Positions 8,909 through 16,319 of a stretch of 64,000 nt of DNA are shown in pieces. The stretch comes from Acinetobacter sp. GSS19. GTDB lineage: Bacteria > Pseudomonadota > Gammaproteobacteria > Pseudomonadales > Moraxellaceae. The notes below the pieces were generated by a model that did no database searches, had not been told where the DNA came from, and saw only the letters and a program-made list of their open reading frames with translations. The position numbers and the translations under genes were made by a program. The stretch spans positions 2,418,001 through 2,482,000 of the forward strand of contig NZ_CP117520.1 in the NCBI RefSeq assembly GCF_028621895.1, read 5' to 3'. The first letter of the stretch is position 1; the number at the start of each line of letters is the position of its first letter.

Positions 8909-10060
8909 CCATATCAGCAATACTAGGCATAACAGCCCAATAGCCAGGCAGAAACCTAATACGCCAGTCATCAGGCCAAAATGGTCTGCCAAATAGCCTA
9001 CCGCAATAATCGGCACAATCGTGCCGAGATATCCTACAAATAGATACGTTGACATCACAGCGGCCCGATTCTGCGTGTGTGTCATCTGATGGATCAAACC
9101 AAACGCGCCCAACAGCCCTAAACCATGCCCAATACCGACTAAAATGTCACTCACAAAGAACAGCCAACTCCAGTGCAGCGTCATGCACAAGCCCAGCAAA
9201 ACAAAACTGACCAGCAACGCGCCCAAACCAATTTGAATGCTTCGGTTGGGAGACATGGATTTAGCGTAGAACTGCACCGCAGCAGAGATAAACAAAATAC
9301 TGGAAATGGCGCTGCCACTCACTAGGGGGCCATGCCAAGGGATAATTTCCTGTACAAAAGAGGCCGCTAAAGAGGCAAAGAGGCTGAAGGTTCCAAAAGC
9401 GGTAAAAGCGGTTAGCCCGGCAATAAAGAAAGCTGCGTGATAGGACTTTTCTGGTAGTTCCAGATGGGGTGCGGCTGAAAACGGTTGTGTTTCAAAACGT
9501 GGGGTTTTTAAGGAAAACAGACTAAACAGGGATAACACGGCAATCACAATGATCGGCAAATACGGCGTGATCAGTGGTTGTGCTGAAAACTCGGCAATCA
9601 GGCCCCCGACGAGTGGCCCCAAACCAAAACCCAAAACGGTAATGATCGAACTGAATTGGGCAGCATTGGATTTATGCTGTTCGGGAATGGTGTAGATTAA
9701 TCCCAGCATGGCTGAGGTACTGATCAAACCAGAGGCGATCCCGATAATAAAACGTCCAATCGCGAGAGTGTAGGCAGTTGAGGCCCAAGCTGACAAAATC
9801 AACCCGAGAATGACAAAGACCAAGCCGATCTGCAGGCTACGCAAATAGCCAATACTATTGCTGGTTCTGCCTAAAAATAACAGTGTGGCTAGACAGCCAA
9901 ACATATAGGCGACAAAGATATAGGTAATATGGCTTGGTAGTAAGTGCCAAAGCTCTTGATAAATGGGATAGAGTGGGCTAGCCAGTGCTGTCCCGAGTGT
10001 TCCAATACACAGTGCGAGGCTGACCAGCAAAAACGGTCGCCAGGAATTATTTTTCATCAT
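8885..10060 (-). CDS. MFS transporter
   Basis: A 391-residue hydrophobic protein with about 12 membrane segments, i.e. a major facilitator superfamily secondary transporter of the drug/metabolite-efflux size class. Features seen are the first segment FLLVSLALCIGTLGTALASPLYPIY, a loop-2/3 region FLGRTSNSIGYLRSLQIG resembling the MFS motif A, and GPLVGGLIAEF typical of antiporter motif C. The substrate is unknown. It is alone on its strand, 124 bases downstream of dmeR. Its stop codon lies inside the hairpin at 8878-8902, which may serve as terminator for both strands. Confidence 0.85.
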   Translation of the reverse strand: MMKNNSWRPFLLVSLALCIGTLGTALASPLYPIYQELWHLLPSHITYIFVAYMFGCLATLLFLGRTSNSIGYLRSLQIGLVFVILGLILSAWASTAYTLAIGRFIIGIASGLISTSAMLGLIYTIPEQHKSNAAQFSSIITVLGFGLGPLVGGLIAEFSAQPLITPYLPIIVIAVLSLFSLFSLKTPRFETQPFSAAPHLELPEKSYHAAFFIAGLTAFTAFGTFSLFASLAASFVQEIIPWHGPLVSGSAISSILFISAAVQFYAKSMSPNRSIQIGLGALLVSFVLLGLCMTLHWSWLFFVSDILVGIGHGLGLLGAFGLIHQMTHTQNRAAVMSTYLFVGYLGTIVPIIAVGYLADHFGLMTGVLGFCLAIGLLCLVLLIWQKKSLKI

Positions 10061-10184
10061 GGATCATCAACATTCAACCCGCCACCATAAAGCAGGCGAG
10101 TGTTGGCTAGGAAAGAAGAGCGATAAGACTAGCCTATGCCGATGCAATAGATACGTCAATTCCATTCATGAGAACAGATCAAGT

Positions 10185-10451
10185 TTAGTTATAACGCTTC
10201 AGAATGGCCAAAAATCTCACCAATTCCTCTTCGTTGATCGCTGTTTCATCGGTAATCACGTGCTGGCGCAGATGGGATTCGATCAGTTCATTCATTAAAC
10301 CACCCATCGCTCCCTTGGCTGCGGCGACTTGCTGTAATACTTCAATACAGCTGGTTTCCGGCTGTTGTACAGCTTGTTCCAGCGCTTTGAGCTGACCTTG
10401 CAGACGCTTGATACGGTTTAAAATTTTCTTGTCCTGATAAATGTGGCTCAA
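10185..10451 (-). CDS. dmeR: DmeR/RcnR-type metal-sensing repressor (CsoR/FrmR family)
   Basis: An 88-residue all-helical repressor of the CsoR/RcnR/FrmR family. Its residues His3, Cys35, His60 and His64 are exactly the four positions that bind Ni/Co in E. coli RcnR. It is divergent from dmeF, 55 bases away, and a TACT-N7-AGTA site with a G-tract lies between the two starts. I infer that it represses dmeF (and perhaps itself) until cobalt or nickel binds. The formaldehyde sensor FrmR is the nearest alternative, but the cation-pump neighbour favours metal sensing. Confidence 0.85.
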   Translation of the reverse strand: MSHIYQDKKILNRIKRLQGQLKALEQAVQQPETSCIEVLQQVAAAKGAMGGLMNELIESHLRQHVITDETAINEEELVRFLAILKRYN

Positions 10452-10472
10452 CTTTTTACTCCAAAAACAAAT

Positions 10473-10489
10473 ATACTAGAGGGGAGTAT
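10473..10489. promoter_or_regulatory. RcnR/DmeR-type operator
   Basis: ATACT - AGAGGGG - AGTAT: an inverted repeat around a G-tract, matching the TACT-G-tract-AGTA form known for RcnR operators. It lies 18 bases before the dmeF start and 22 bases from the dmeR start. Confidence 0.75.
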
Positions 10490-10506
10490 TTTAACATGAC
10501 CTGTTT

Positions 10507-11448
10507 ATGCAACATTCCAGTTTATCCCGCCGTCACCATCACCGTTTTGATGAAGGTAACCCCCTTGCACAGAAACGTATTCTCATCGCCACTATTCTAA
10601 CCGCCACGATGATGGTGGTAGAAGTCTTAGGGGGATGGATCTTTAACTCAATGGCACTTTTGGCGGATGGCTGGCATATGAGTTCGCATATGCTGGCATT
10701 GGGCCTGGCTTATTTTGCCTATCGTGCTGCACGTCATTATGCCAATGATGCACGTTTTAGTTTCGGTACATGGAAAATCGAGATTCTTGCCGGGTATAGC
10801 AGTGCAATCTTGCTGCTGGTGGTGGCCTTTTTTATGGCTTTTCAGTCCATTGACCGTTTATTGCATCCTGTGAGTATTCAATACAATGAAGCCATTTCCA
10901 TTGCAATCATTGGTCTGCTGATTAACTTGATTTGTGCCTGGTTGTTGCATGATGATGGCCACCATCACCATCACCATCACCATCACCATCACCATCATCA
11001 TCATGAGCACGGTGAACATGATCTCAACCAGAAAGCTGCTTTCCTGCACGTGGTGGCTGATGCGGTGACTTCAATTTTCGCGATTATTGCCCTGTTTGCC
11101 GGGAAATACTTTGGTTGGGACTTTTTAGATGCCTTGCTCGGGATTGTTGGATCCTTGCTGGTGGGTAAATGGGCCATCGGTTTAATGCAAGAAACCGGCA
11201 AGACCTTGCTGGATGCTGAAATGGATCATCCGGTGATTGCTGAAATCCGTGAAGTCATTGATCAGCTACCCTGCACTGTTGAGATCACCGATCTGCATGT
11301 CTGGAAAGTTGGTAAGGGCAAATTTTCCTGTATTTTGGCCTTAGATACGCAGGCAGCTTTAGATGCCGATCAGGTCCGTCAAGTACTCTCCATTCATGAA
11401 GAACTGGTGCATATTTCGGTCGAAATCAATCGCCCAGCGCTTGTTTGA
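10507..11448 (+). CDS. dmeF: CDF family Co(II)/Ni(II) efflux transporter DmeF
   Basis: Cation diffusion facilitator that exports divalent metal in exchange for protons across the inner membrane. The 313 residues have six membrane segments, the metal-site sequences LLADGWHMSSHMLAL (helix 2) and HVVADAVTSI (helix 5), and a cytoplasmic loop with a run of 15 consecutive histidines (about residues 156-170) built from CACCAT repeats. The N-terminus (HHHRFDEGNPLAQKR) and the adjacent DmeR repressor point to the DmeF subgroup rather than the zinc pumps. Substrate is inferred from context. It ends immediately before a parS-like palindrome. Confidence 0.88.
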   Translation: MQHSSLSRRHHHRFDEGNPLAQKRILIATILTATMMVVEVLGGWIFNSMALLADGWHMSSHMLALGLAYFAYRAARHYANDARFSFGTWKIEILAGYSSAILLLVVAFFMAFQSIDRLLHPVSIQYNEAISIAIIGLLINLICAWLLHDDGHHHHHHHHHHHHHHHEHGEHDLNQKAAFLHVVADAVTSIFAIIALFAGKYFGWDFLDALLGIVGSLLVGKWAIGLMQETGKTLLDAEMDHPVIAEIREVIDQLPCTVEITDLHVWKVGKGKFSCILALDTQAALDADQVRQVLSIHEELVHISVEINRPALV

Positions 11449-11464
11449 TGTTCCACGTGAAACC
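11449..11464. promoter_or_regulatory. parS-like ParB-binding site (near match)
   Basis: TGTTCCACGTGAAACC begins right after the dmeF stop codon. It differs by two bases from the 16-base palindrome TGTTTCACGTGAAACA and by one from the Pseudomonas type TGTTCCACGTGGAACC. It is about 8 kb from oriC, where functional parS sites usually are. Confidence 0.6.
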
Positions 11465-11573
11465 GATGAGCTGAGTTACGGAAAATTTTGGTTGTAAATT
11501 GGCAAATTTCACTGACTCAGCTGTGGGTTTCTGCGTAGAATCGAGCGTTAGGATTGACCAGACTTGAACTGAA

Positions 11574-12278
11574 ATGATGAAAAAACTCGGCCTGCTTGCA
11601 GTGACATTGATGCTCACGACTCACAGTACTTTTGCGGATGTCACCAGCTTAAAAGTCAAATTGCAGCAGCAATATCCCGCTTTAAAAATTGAAAACCTAC
11701 AAAAAACCGAGATGCCTGGATTGTATAGCGCCACGTTTGAAGATCAGGTGGTGTATCTCGATGAATCGGGGCAATATCTGCTAGCCGGATCCATGATTCG
11801 TTTGAAAGATCAAAAGAACCTGACCCGTGATTTGATCTTGCAACAAAACCAGGTGGACTGGAAAAGCTTACCGCTGAAAAATGCCATCAAAACCGTACGA
11901 GGCACTGGGAAACGCCAGTTAGCAGTCTTTTCTGACCCAAATTGCCCATATTGTAAACGTCTTGAGGCGGAGCTGGCCAAACTGACGGACGTTACGATTT
12001 ATACTTTTATTTACCCATTAAAACCACAGTCCATGACGGTGTCTAAACAGGTGTGGTGTGATAAAAATCCAAGCCAGGCCTGGAGCAACTTGCTACAAAA
12101 AAATATCACACCGAGTACCACAGCCAGTTGTAGCACACCTTTAGAGCAGAACCTCAAGCTGGGTGAACGTTTAGGGGTAGAAGGTACGCCAACCCTGATC
12201 CTGTCTAATGGTTTTAAACTGACGGGTGCCTACCCTGCTGAACAGATTGAACAGATATGGAAAGAATTTAATCTGTGA
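11574..12278 (+). CDS. dsbC: DsbC-like periplasmic thiol:disulfide protein
   Basis: A 234-residue secreted protein: signal peptide (about 1-21, cut after TFA), an N-terminal DsbC/DsbG-type dimerisation region, and a thioredoxin fold with active site CPYC (Cys124-Cys127) and cis-proline loop EGTPT (about 202-206). DsbC shuffles wrong disulfides in the periplasm. Two further cysteines occur in the helical insert, as in DsbC. Two ATG codons in tandem (11574, 11577) make the start uncertain by one residue. A terminator follows 10 bases after the stop. DsbG-like function cannot be excluded. Confidence 0.88.
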   Translation: MMKKLGLLAVTLMLTTHSTFADVTSLKVKLQQQYPALKIENLQKTEMPGLYSATFEDQVVYLDESGQYLLAGSMIRLKDQKNLTRDLILQQNQVDWKSLPLKNAIKTVRGTGKRQLAVFSDPNCPYCKRLEAELAKLTDVTIYTFIYPLKPQSMTVSKQVWCDKNPSQAWSNLLQKNITPSTTASCSTPLEQNLKLGERLGVEGTPTLILSNGFKLTGAYPAEQIEQIWKEFNL

Positions 12279-12288
12279 TTCATCGCGT

Positions 12289-12316
12289 AAAAAAAGCACC
12301 TGCGGGTGCTTTTTTT
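12289..12316. terminator. Bidirectional terminator between dsbC and the GlsB-family gene
   Basis: AAAAAAAGCACC - TGCG - GGTGCTTTTTTT, a perfect hairpin with T-runs on both strands between convergent genes. Confidence 0.92.
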
Positions 12317-12325
12317 ATAGGAGTT

Positions 12326-12583
12326 TTAAACCCGGCGACGATTGCTGATCAAATTATAAATCAGCAGGATAATCACAGCACCGATCACGGACGCAATAAA
12401 GCCTGCGGCAGAATTGGCATCATACCAACCGAGTGCACGTCCAGTATAAGTTGCTAGCAGTGAACCGCCAATCCCGAGCAGGGTCGTCATTAAAAATCCG
12501 GCTTTATCATCTCCAGGGTGCAAGGCACGCGCCACTAAACCGGCAACAAAACCCACCACAATCGCAACAATCAATGACCACAT
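12326..12583 (-). CDS. GlsB/YeaQ/YmgE family stress-response membrane protein
   Basis: An 85-residue protein with three predicted membrane segments and the glycine-rich pattern of the transglycosylase-associated (YeaQ/YmgE/GlsB) family: VAIVVGFVAGLVARAL, LLGIGGSLLATYTGRALGWY and GFIASVIGAVIILLIY. Members are induced by envelope or general stress in several bacteria, but no biochemical activity is firmly known. The start ATG is preceded by AAGGAGATTTC. It is a single gene, convergent with dsbC across a shared terminator. Confidence 0.9.
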   Translation of the reverse strand: MWSLIVAIVVGFVAGLVARALHPGDDKAGFLMTTLLGIGGSLLATYTGRALGWYDANSAAGFIASVIGAVIILLIYNLISNRRRV

Positions 12584-12721
12584 TAGAAATCTCCTTCTTG
12601 TTCTCTTCTTATTGGGGGTGTGCTTTTATCATGCGGTAGGCCAGCTCAATAGCCAAGTGAGCATCAGGGCGAAGCTGTTGGGTTTTTGTGGCAATCTCGC
12701 TCAGCTGTGCGAGATCTGTAT

Positions 12722-12748
12722 AAAAAAAGTGGCCATTTGGCCACTTCT
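12722..12748 (-). terminator. Terminator after hpt
   Basis: AAGTGGCC - ATTT - GGCCACTT with a seven-base T-run on the minus strand, 12 bases after the hpt stop. Confidence 0.9.
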
Positions 12749-12759
12749 TCTGAAATATT

Positions 12760-13287
12760 TTACAAACCAATTTCACCGATAAAAGGTAAATGACGATATT
12801 TTTGGTCGTAATCCAGGCCATAACCCACGATAAACTTGTCTTCTACTTCAAAGCCGAGAAAGCGTACCGGTAAATGGATTTCACGGCGTGACGGTTTACT
12901 GATTAGGGTACACAGTTCAATCGAGTTGGGTTGGCGTGTCTGCAAAATTTCCAATACTTTGCTTAAGGTATTACCAGAGTCGATAATATCTTCTACGACC
13001 AAAACATCTTTACCGCGAATTTCCCCATCAAGATCTTTCAGGATTTTTACATCACGGCTAGAAACGGTACCGCTGCCATAGCTTGAAACCGTCATAAAGT
13101 CGAGTTCATGCGGTTTTTGGATGCTACGGCACAAGTCCGCCATAAAAATGACAGAGCCACGTAACAGTCCGATCAGCACCAAATCTTTATCACTATGCGC
13201 ATAGTGAGCATCAATTTGCTGACCGAGTTCTTGGACTTTCGCTTGAATCTGCTCAGCAGAAATCATCACATGCATAGGAACGGTCAT
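12760..13287 (-). CDS. hpt: Hypoxanthine phosphoribosyltransferase
   Basis: Purine salvage enzyme that joins hypoxanthine (or guanine) to PRPP to give IMP (GMP). The 175 residues contain the PRPP-binding motif [14 protein letters not shown] (about 95-108) and the SYGSGT flexible loop segment, with the C-terminal [17 protein letters not shown] typical of the family. The start gives [13 protein letters not shown]; internal ATG codons at residues 5 and 8 are possible alternatives. It is a single gene with a strong terminator downstream. Confidence 0.95.
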   Translation of the reverse strand: MTVPMHVMISAEQIQAKVQELGQQIDAHYAHSDKDLVLIGLLRGSVIFMADLCRSIQKPHELDFMTVSSYGSGTVSSRDVKILKDLDGEIRGKDVLVVEDIIDSGNTLSKVLEILQTRQPNSIELCTLISKPSRREIHLPVRFLGFEVEDKFIVGYGLDYDQKYRHLPFIGEIGL

Positions 13288-13831
13288 GGAGAAATACCTA
13301 AAAAAGCAAAATAAAAAAGGTGTTGACCAGCAACACCTCAGAATTTGAGTGAATGGTCAAATTTTAATGTAAAAAAGTCCATATTGCATCCCCTGCCCTA
13401 GTAAAAATAGAGCACTGAAATTTTACATGGATAGGTTGGTCTACTGATGATAATCGAGTAAAGCAGTTTGCTCTGAGTCTTACCTGTGTCCGGCATTCAA
13501 CTGTTTTTTTAGCTTGCAAAGCGTTTATTTAGAGAGTGCATACCTTCAATGCCAAACCGCAGCAATAAATTCAGGTGAACCCTTTTGGGATTCACCTGAA
13601 TTTAAGGTTTTTTTCTTTACTGTTGCAAAAAATTTGCCAGATCTGCTGTTGCAGGATGGTGTAAAGAAAAAAAGTTGAAAAACTGTGATGCAGTTTTAGT
13701 TTTTGTGTATAGGGAACAAGGTTACTTTCGTTGCGATTGTCGAGATTGGTGCAACCGAGGCAGAAAAAATCACAGTTGCACCATGTTTGAAATACCTCAT
13801 AACCGCCAGTGCAATAAGGTATGAATAGAGT
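13288..13831. other. Non-coding gap with two strong hairpins, one terminator-like
   Basis: No credible ORF in 544 bases. A hairpin AGGTGTTG - ACCAG - CAACACCT lies at 13318-13338, in the hpt leader. A much longer one, with arms AAATTCAGGTGAA and TTCACCTGAATTT, lies at 13567-13603; after a short AAGG it runs into seven T residues on the plus strand. It has no plus-strand gene upstream, so it may end an unannotated small RNA. The region just after (13604-13831) shows nothing clear. Confidence 0.45.
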
Positions 13832-14791
13832 TTACTGCACGGGTGTATTACGTTGGTGATGGCGCAGTGACAGATATGCGGTAATGCTCAGTACAATCGC
13901 GATAAAGCTGAGTGATAGCCAGATTGGTACATGGAACAAATCCAGCATCAGCATCTTAAACCCGATGAACAACAAGATAATTCCGAGTCCATAAGGTAAA
14001 TAATGCATTTTTACCGCTGCACCTGCCAACAGGAAGAACATGGCACGCAGACCCAGAATTGCCATCAGGTTTGCGCTCAGGACGATAAACGGATCGCTGG
14101 TGACGGCAAAAATTGCGGGAATCGAATCGACCGCGAAAATCACATCAGAGAATTCCACCAGGATCAGCACGATAAACAAAGGGGTTACCCAAAGTTTGCC
14201 CTGCTCGCGAATAAAAAAGCGGTTGCCGTGCAGTTTCTGCGTAATCGGTAAATGCTTACGTAGCCACTTTAACAGCTTCATATCTTCAATATTGCTGTCT
14301 TCCTCCTGCCCTTTCAGGAACTTAAACCCGGTATAGACCAGGAAAGCTCCGAAGATATACAGAATCCAGGAAAATTCTTGCACCATCCAGGCGCCGATAA
14401 AAATGAAGATGGTTCGCAGCACGATTGCGCCCAAGACGCCGTAAAGCAGTACCTGTCGTTGTAAGGCAGGTGGAATGGCAAAGGCGGAGAAAATCATCAA
14501 CCAGACAAAAACGTTATCGATCGCCAGCGATTTTTCTAGCAAATAACCGGTCATAAATTCCAGCGTTTTTTGATTGGCGATGTGAAGGCCTGCGCTCTGT
14601 TGTAGATAAAACCACAACCCACCTGCAAACAACAAGGAAACACTGACCCAGGCAGCACTCCACCAGGCTGCTTTTTTAATGGAAACAGGCTGATCCTTCT
14701 GCTGTTTAAAGCCCATAAAATCAATAACGAGCATGACAGCCACGATCGAGAAAAAAATCACATACAGCCAAATATTGCCTATGGATTCCAT
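13832..14791 (-). CDS. TerC family membrane protein, Alx-like, manganese-linked
   Basis: A 319-residue integral membrane protein of the TerC/Alx family (about nine membrane segments) with the acidic helices LAIDNVFVWLMIF and LVEFSDVIFAVDSIPAI that are its hallmark metal-binding motifs. Family members Alx and MntP-like proteins act in manganese export. An upstream in-frame start (14824) would run through the terminator of the riboswitch, while the ATG at 14791 follows AGGAGAG at good spacing and gives MESIGNIWLYV, so I use it. Control by the yybP-ykoY riboswitch at 14823-14998 supports a manganese role. Confidence 0.9.
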   Translation of the reverse strand: MESIGNIWLYVIFFSIVAVMLVIDFMGFKQQKDQPVSIKKAAWWSAAWVSVSLLFAGGLWFYLQQSAGLHIANQKTLEFMTGYLLEKSLAIDNVFVWLMIFSAFAIPPALQRQVLLYGVLGAIVLRTIFIFIGAWMVQEFSWILYIFGAFLVYTGFKFLKGQEEDSNIEDMKLLKWLRKHLPITQKLHGNRFFIREQGKLWVTPLFIVLILVEFSDVIFAVDSIPAIFAVTSDPFIVLSANLMAILGLRAMFFLLAGAAVKMHYLPYGLGIILLFIGFKMLMLDLFHVPIWLSLSFIAIVLSITAYLSLRHHQRNTPVQ

Positions 14792-14822
14792 AATCAACTC
14801 TCCTGTTCTGGCAAACAGGTAC

Positions 14823-14998
14823 AAAAAAACCTTGACCTGTTGCCAGATGAATTAAACATCTGTATCAACATGATCAAGGTCTTGCCTACATCCTGAATAT
14901 TGCGGATGCCCAGATTCCGACTTTTTGCAAAGTGTATTGACGAAATCTGGCACATTACAGCGTTGCAGTAATGTTTGGAGGAGGCTACTCCCCTTGTT
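14823..14998 (-). promoter_or_regulatory. yybP-ykoY manganese riboswitch with terminator
   Basis: On the minus strand the leader shows the two conserved blocks of this class: CAAGGGGAGTAGC (about 14986-14998) and GGCAAGACCTTG (about 14875-14886), whose CAAGG and CCTTG ends can form helix P1. Downstream, TCAAGGT followed by seven T residues (14823-14836) can pair with the same ACCTTGA, giving a terminator that excludes P1. An inner CAGATG/CATCTG hairpin lies between. It sits directly before a TerC/Alx gene, the classic target. Confidence 0.9.
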
Positions 14999-15180
14999 CA
15001 ACTTTAATTGGGTGGGAAATTGTCTAGATTCCCGACTATTTGAATAGGATTACACAGTTTACTTAAGGATGCAATTTTTCGTTTTTATTCACGACGAAAA
15101 AATCATGAAAATCCACATTATTCTTTTGCAAAATGTGGCATGTTTAAGGAAGGCTTTAATGAAAAAAACAGGTGAATCAC
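14999..15180. other. Divergent promoter region between the riboswitch and the GNAT gene
   Basis: AT-rich spacer that should hold the minus-strand promoter of the riboswitch leader and the plus-strand promoter of the acetyltransferase. A 13-codon ATG-led frame at 15159 overlaps the next start and is probably meaningless. Confidence 0.35.
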
Positions 15181-15465
15181 ATGGATATTCAGCACAGTGA
15201 AAATCAGCAGCAAGGTGAGTTTTTTATGGAGCGTGATGGGCGCCGTGTAGGCGAACTCACCTATGCGTGGCGCAGTCCGGATCAGTTTGTGATTGATCAC
15301 ACCTGGGTATGCCCTTCCATGCGCGGTCATGGCGTTGCCCGGCAGTTATTGGATGCTGCTGTTGCATTTGCCCGTGACAAGCAAGTCAAGATTATTCCGG
15401 TTTGTTCTTATGTGGTGGTGATGTTTCAGCGCGAGGCCAGTTTTGCGGATGTCTGGGCGAAATGA
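15181..15465 (+). CDS. Small GNAT-family N-acetyltransferase (YjdJ-type)
   Basis: A 94-residue protein of the short GNAT class. It has the acetyl-CoA-binding pattern in VCPSMRGHGVARQLLDAAVAFARDKQVKIIPVCS, split over residues 42-75: the R/Q-x-x-G-x-G/A loop is RGHGVA. Short GNATs of this type consist of the fold core only and their substrates are unknown. The GTG at 15172 would add three residues, but AGGTG at 15170-15174 fits as the ribosome-binding site for ATG 15181, which I prefer. It stands alone between the riboswitch-controlled TerC gene and a hypothetical gene on the other strand. Confidence 0.82.
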   Translation: MDIQHSENQQQGEFFMERDGRRVGELTYAWRSPDQFVIDHTWVCPSMRGHGVARQLLDAAVAFARDKQVKIIPVCSYVVVMFQREASFADVWAK

Positions 15466-15526
15466 GCAGATCGAGGACAGGATTATCAACGTCTGCTCAG
15501 CCTAATGGCTGAGCAGCAAGTCTGTT

Positions 15527-16108
15527 TTAATTTATGATTTTGGCTTGTTGCAGGCGTAAATTGACTTCATTGACGATTTGATCCAGTCCGGTGTCAAAGC
15601 TTTCTTCATGTACCAAGGACACCATGTTCTGGGTGACTTGGGGCAGATTGTATTCCGCATACCAAGATAGCGAATTAACCTCGATTTCACGTTCTCCCTG
15701 CTGAATAACAAAGCGTTTTTGCATCCAAGCCTGCAGGTTTTCACCGGTATAGGCATCATAGAAAATGATATCGGTCAGATAAAAATCCTTCATCATATAA
15801 GAATAGGAAACCTGGTTCTGCTCGGGATCATAGGTGAAAAAAGGTGTGGTGGTCATATGCAACTCTACCAGAAATTCCCGTTTTAAGCGGTGGTTCGGAT
15901 ATTGGGCACGTACCTTGATCGGACAAGCGACCTGGGCAAAATCAATCTCGCGCTCACAATCCTGCTGGAAATATTGCGCCAGTGAAAATACCTGATGTTT
16001 CACGAAATCCTGCATTAAAAATTCAGGTTCGAGCTGGGCATTGATCAATCCCAACAGCAAAGATTCGACTTCTTCTTTGGATAAATAGATATCTTCGACT
16101 ATATGCAT
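15527..16108 (-). CDS. Uncharacterised 193-residue acidic protein
   Basis: Not recognised. It is a soluble, acidic protein without signal peptide or membrane segments. It begins MHIVEDIYLSKEEVESLLL, is rich in aromatic residues in the middle (FFTYDPEQNQVSYSYMMKD), and ends in a predicted helix LDQIVNEVNLRLQQAK. No catalytic motif, cysteine pair or zinc motif is seen. Coding quality (codon use, length, no overlap with a better frame) supports a real gene. It is single, between the GNAT gene and mpl, with the mpl terminator in between. Function unknown. Confidence 0.75.
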   Translation of the reverse strand: MHIVEDIYLSKEEVESLLLGLINAQLEPEFLMQDFVKHQVFSLAQYFQQDCEREIDFAQVACPIKVRAQYPNHRLKREFLVELHMTTTPFFTYDPEQNQVSYSYMMKDFYLTDIIFYDAYTGENLQAWMQKRFVIQQGEREIEVNSLSWYAEYNLPQVTQNMVSLVHEESFDTGLDQIVNEVNLRLQQAKIIN

Positions 16109-16275
16109 GGCAATCCCTGAATCTTGTTGTTACTTATAAAAAAAGCCTAACGTAAAGTGTTCATGTTGTCTATGAAACCTGCTACAGGATGTTCTATCGA
16201 TTCTCTTCCCACTCAAAAATTAAGCGGATTGAGTGATGGATTGAGAGGTGAAACTTTTAACGATAGGTATCGAGA

Positions 16276-16305
16276 CATAAAAAAGCCCAACAGCAGTTGG
16301 GCTTA
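16276..16305 (-). terminator. Terminator after mpl
   Basis: AAGCCCAAC - TGCT - GTTGGGCTT followed by TTTTT on the minus strand, 15 bases after the mpl stop. Confidence 0.9.
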
Positions 16306-16319
16306 ATGCTCAGCTGATT

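Noticed and set aside
10858..11049. Minus-strand frame with a run of MV repeats
   Set aside because: It is the antisense reading of the CACCAT histidine repeat in dmeF.
15159..15200. 13-codon ATG-led frame before the GNAT gene
   Set aside because: It overlaps the GNAT start in another frame and has no clear role; the GNAT ribosome-binding site lies within it.
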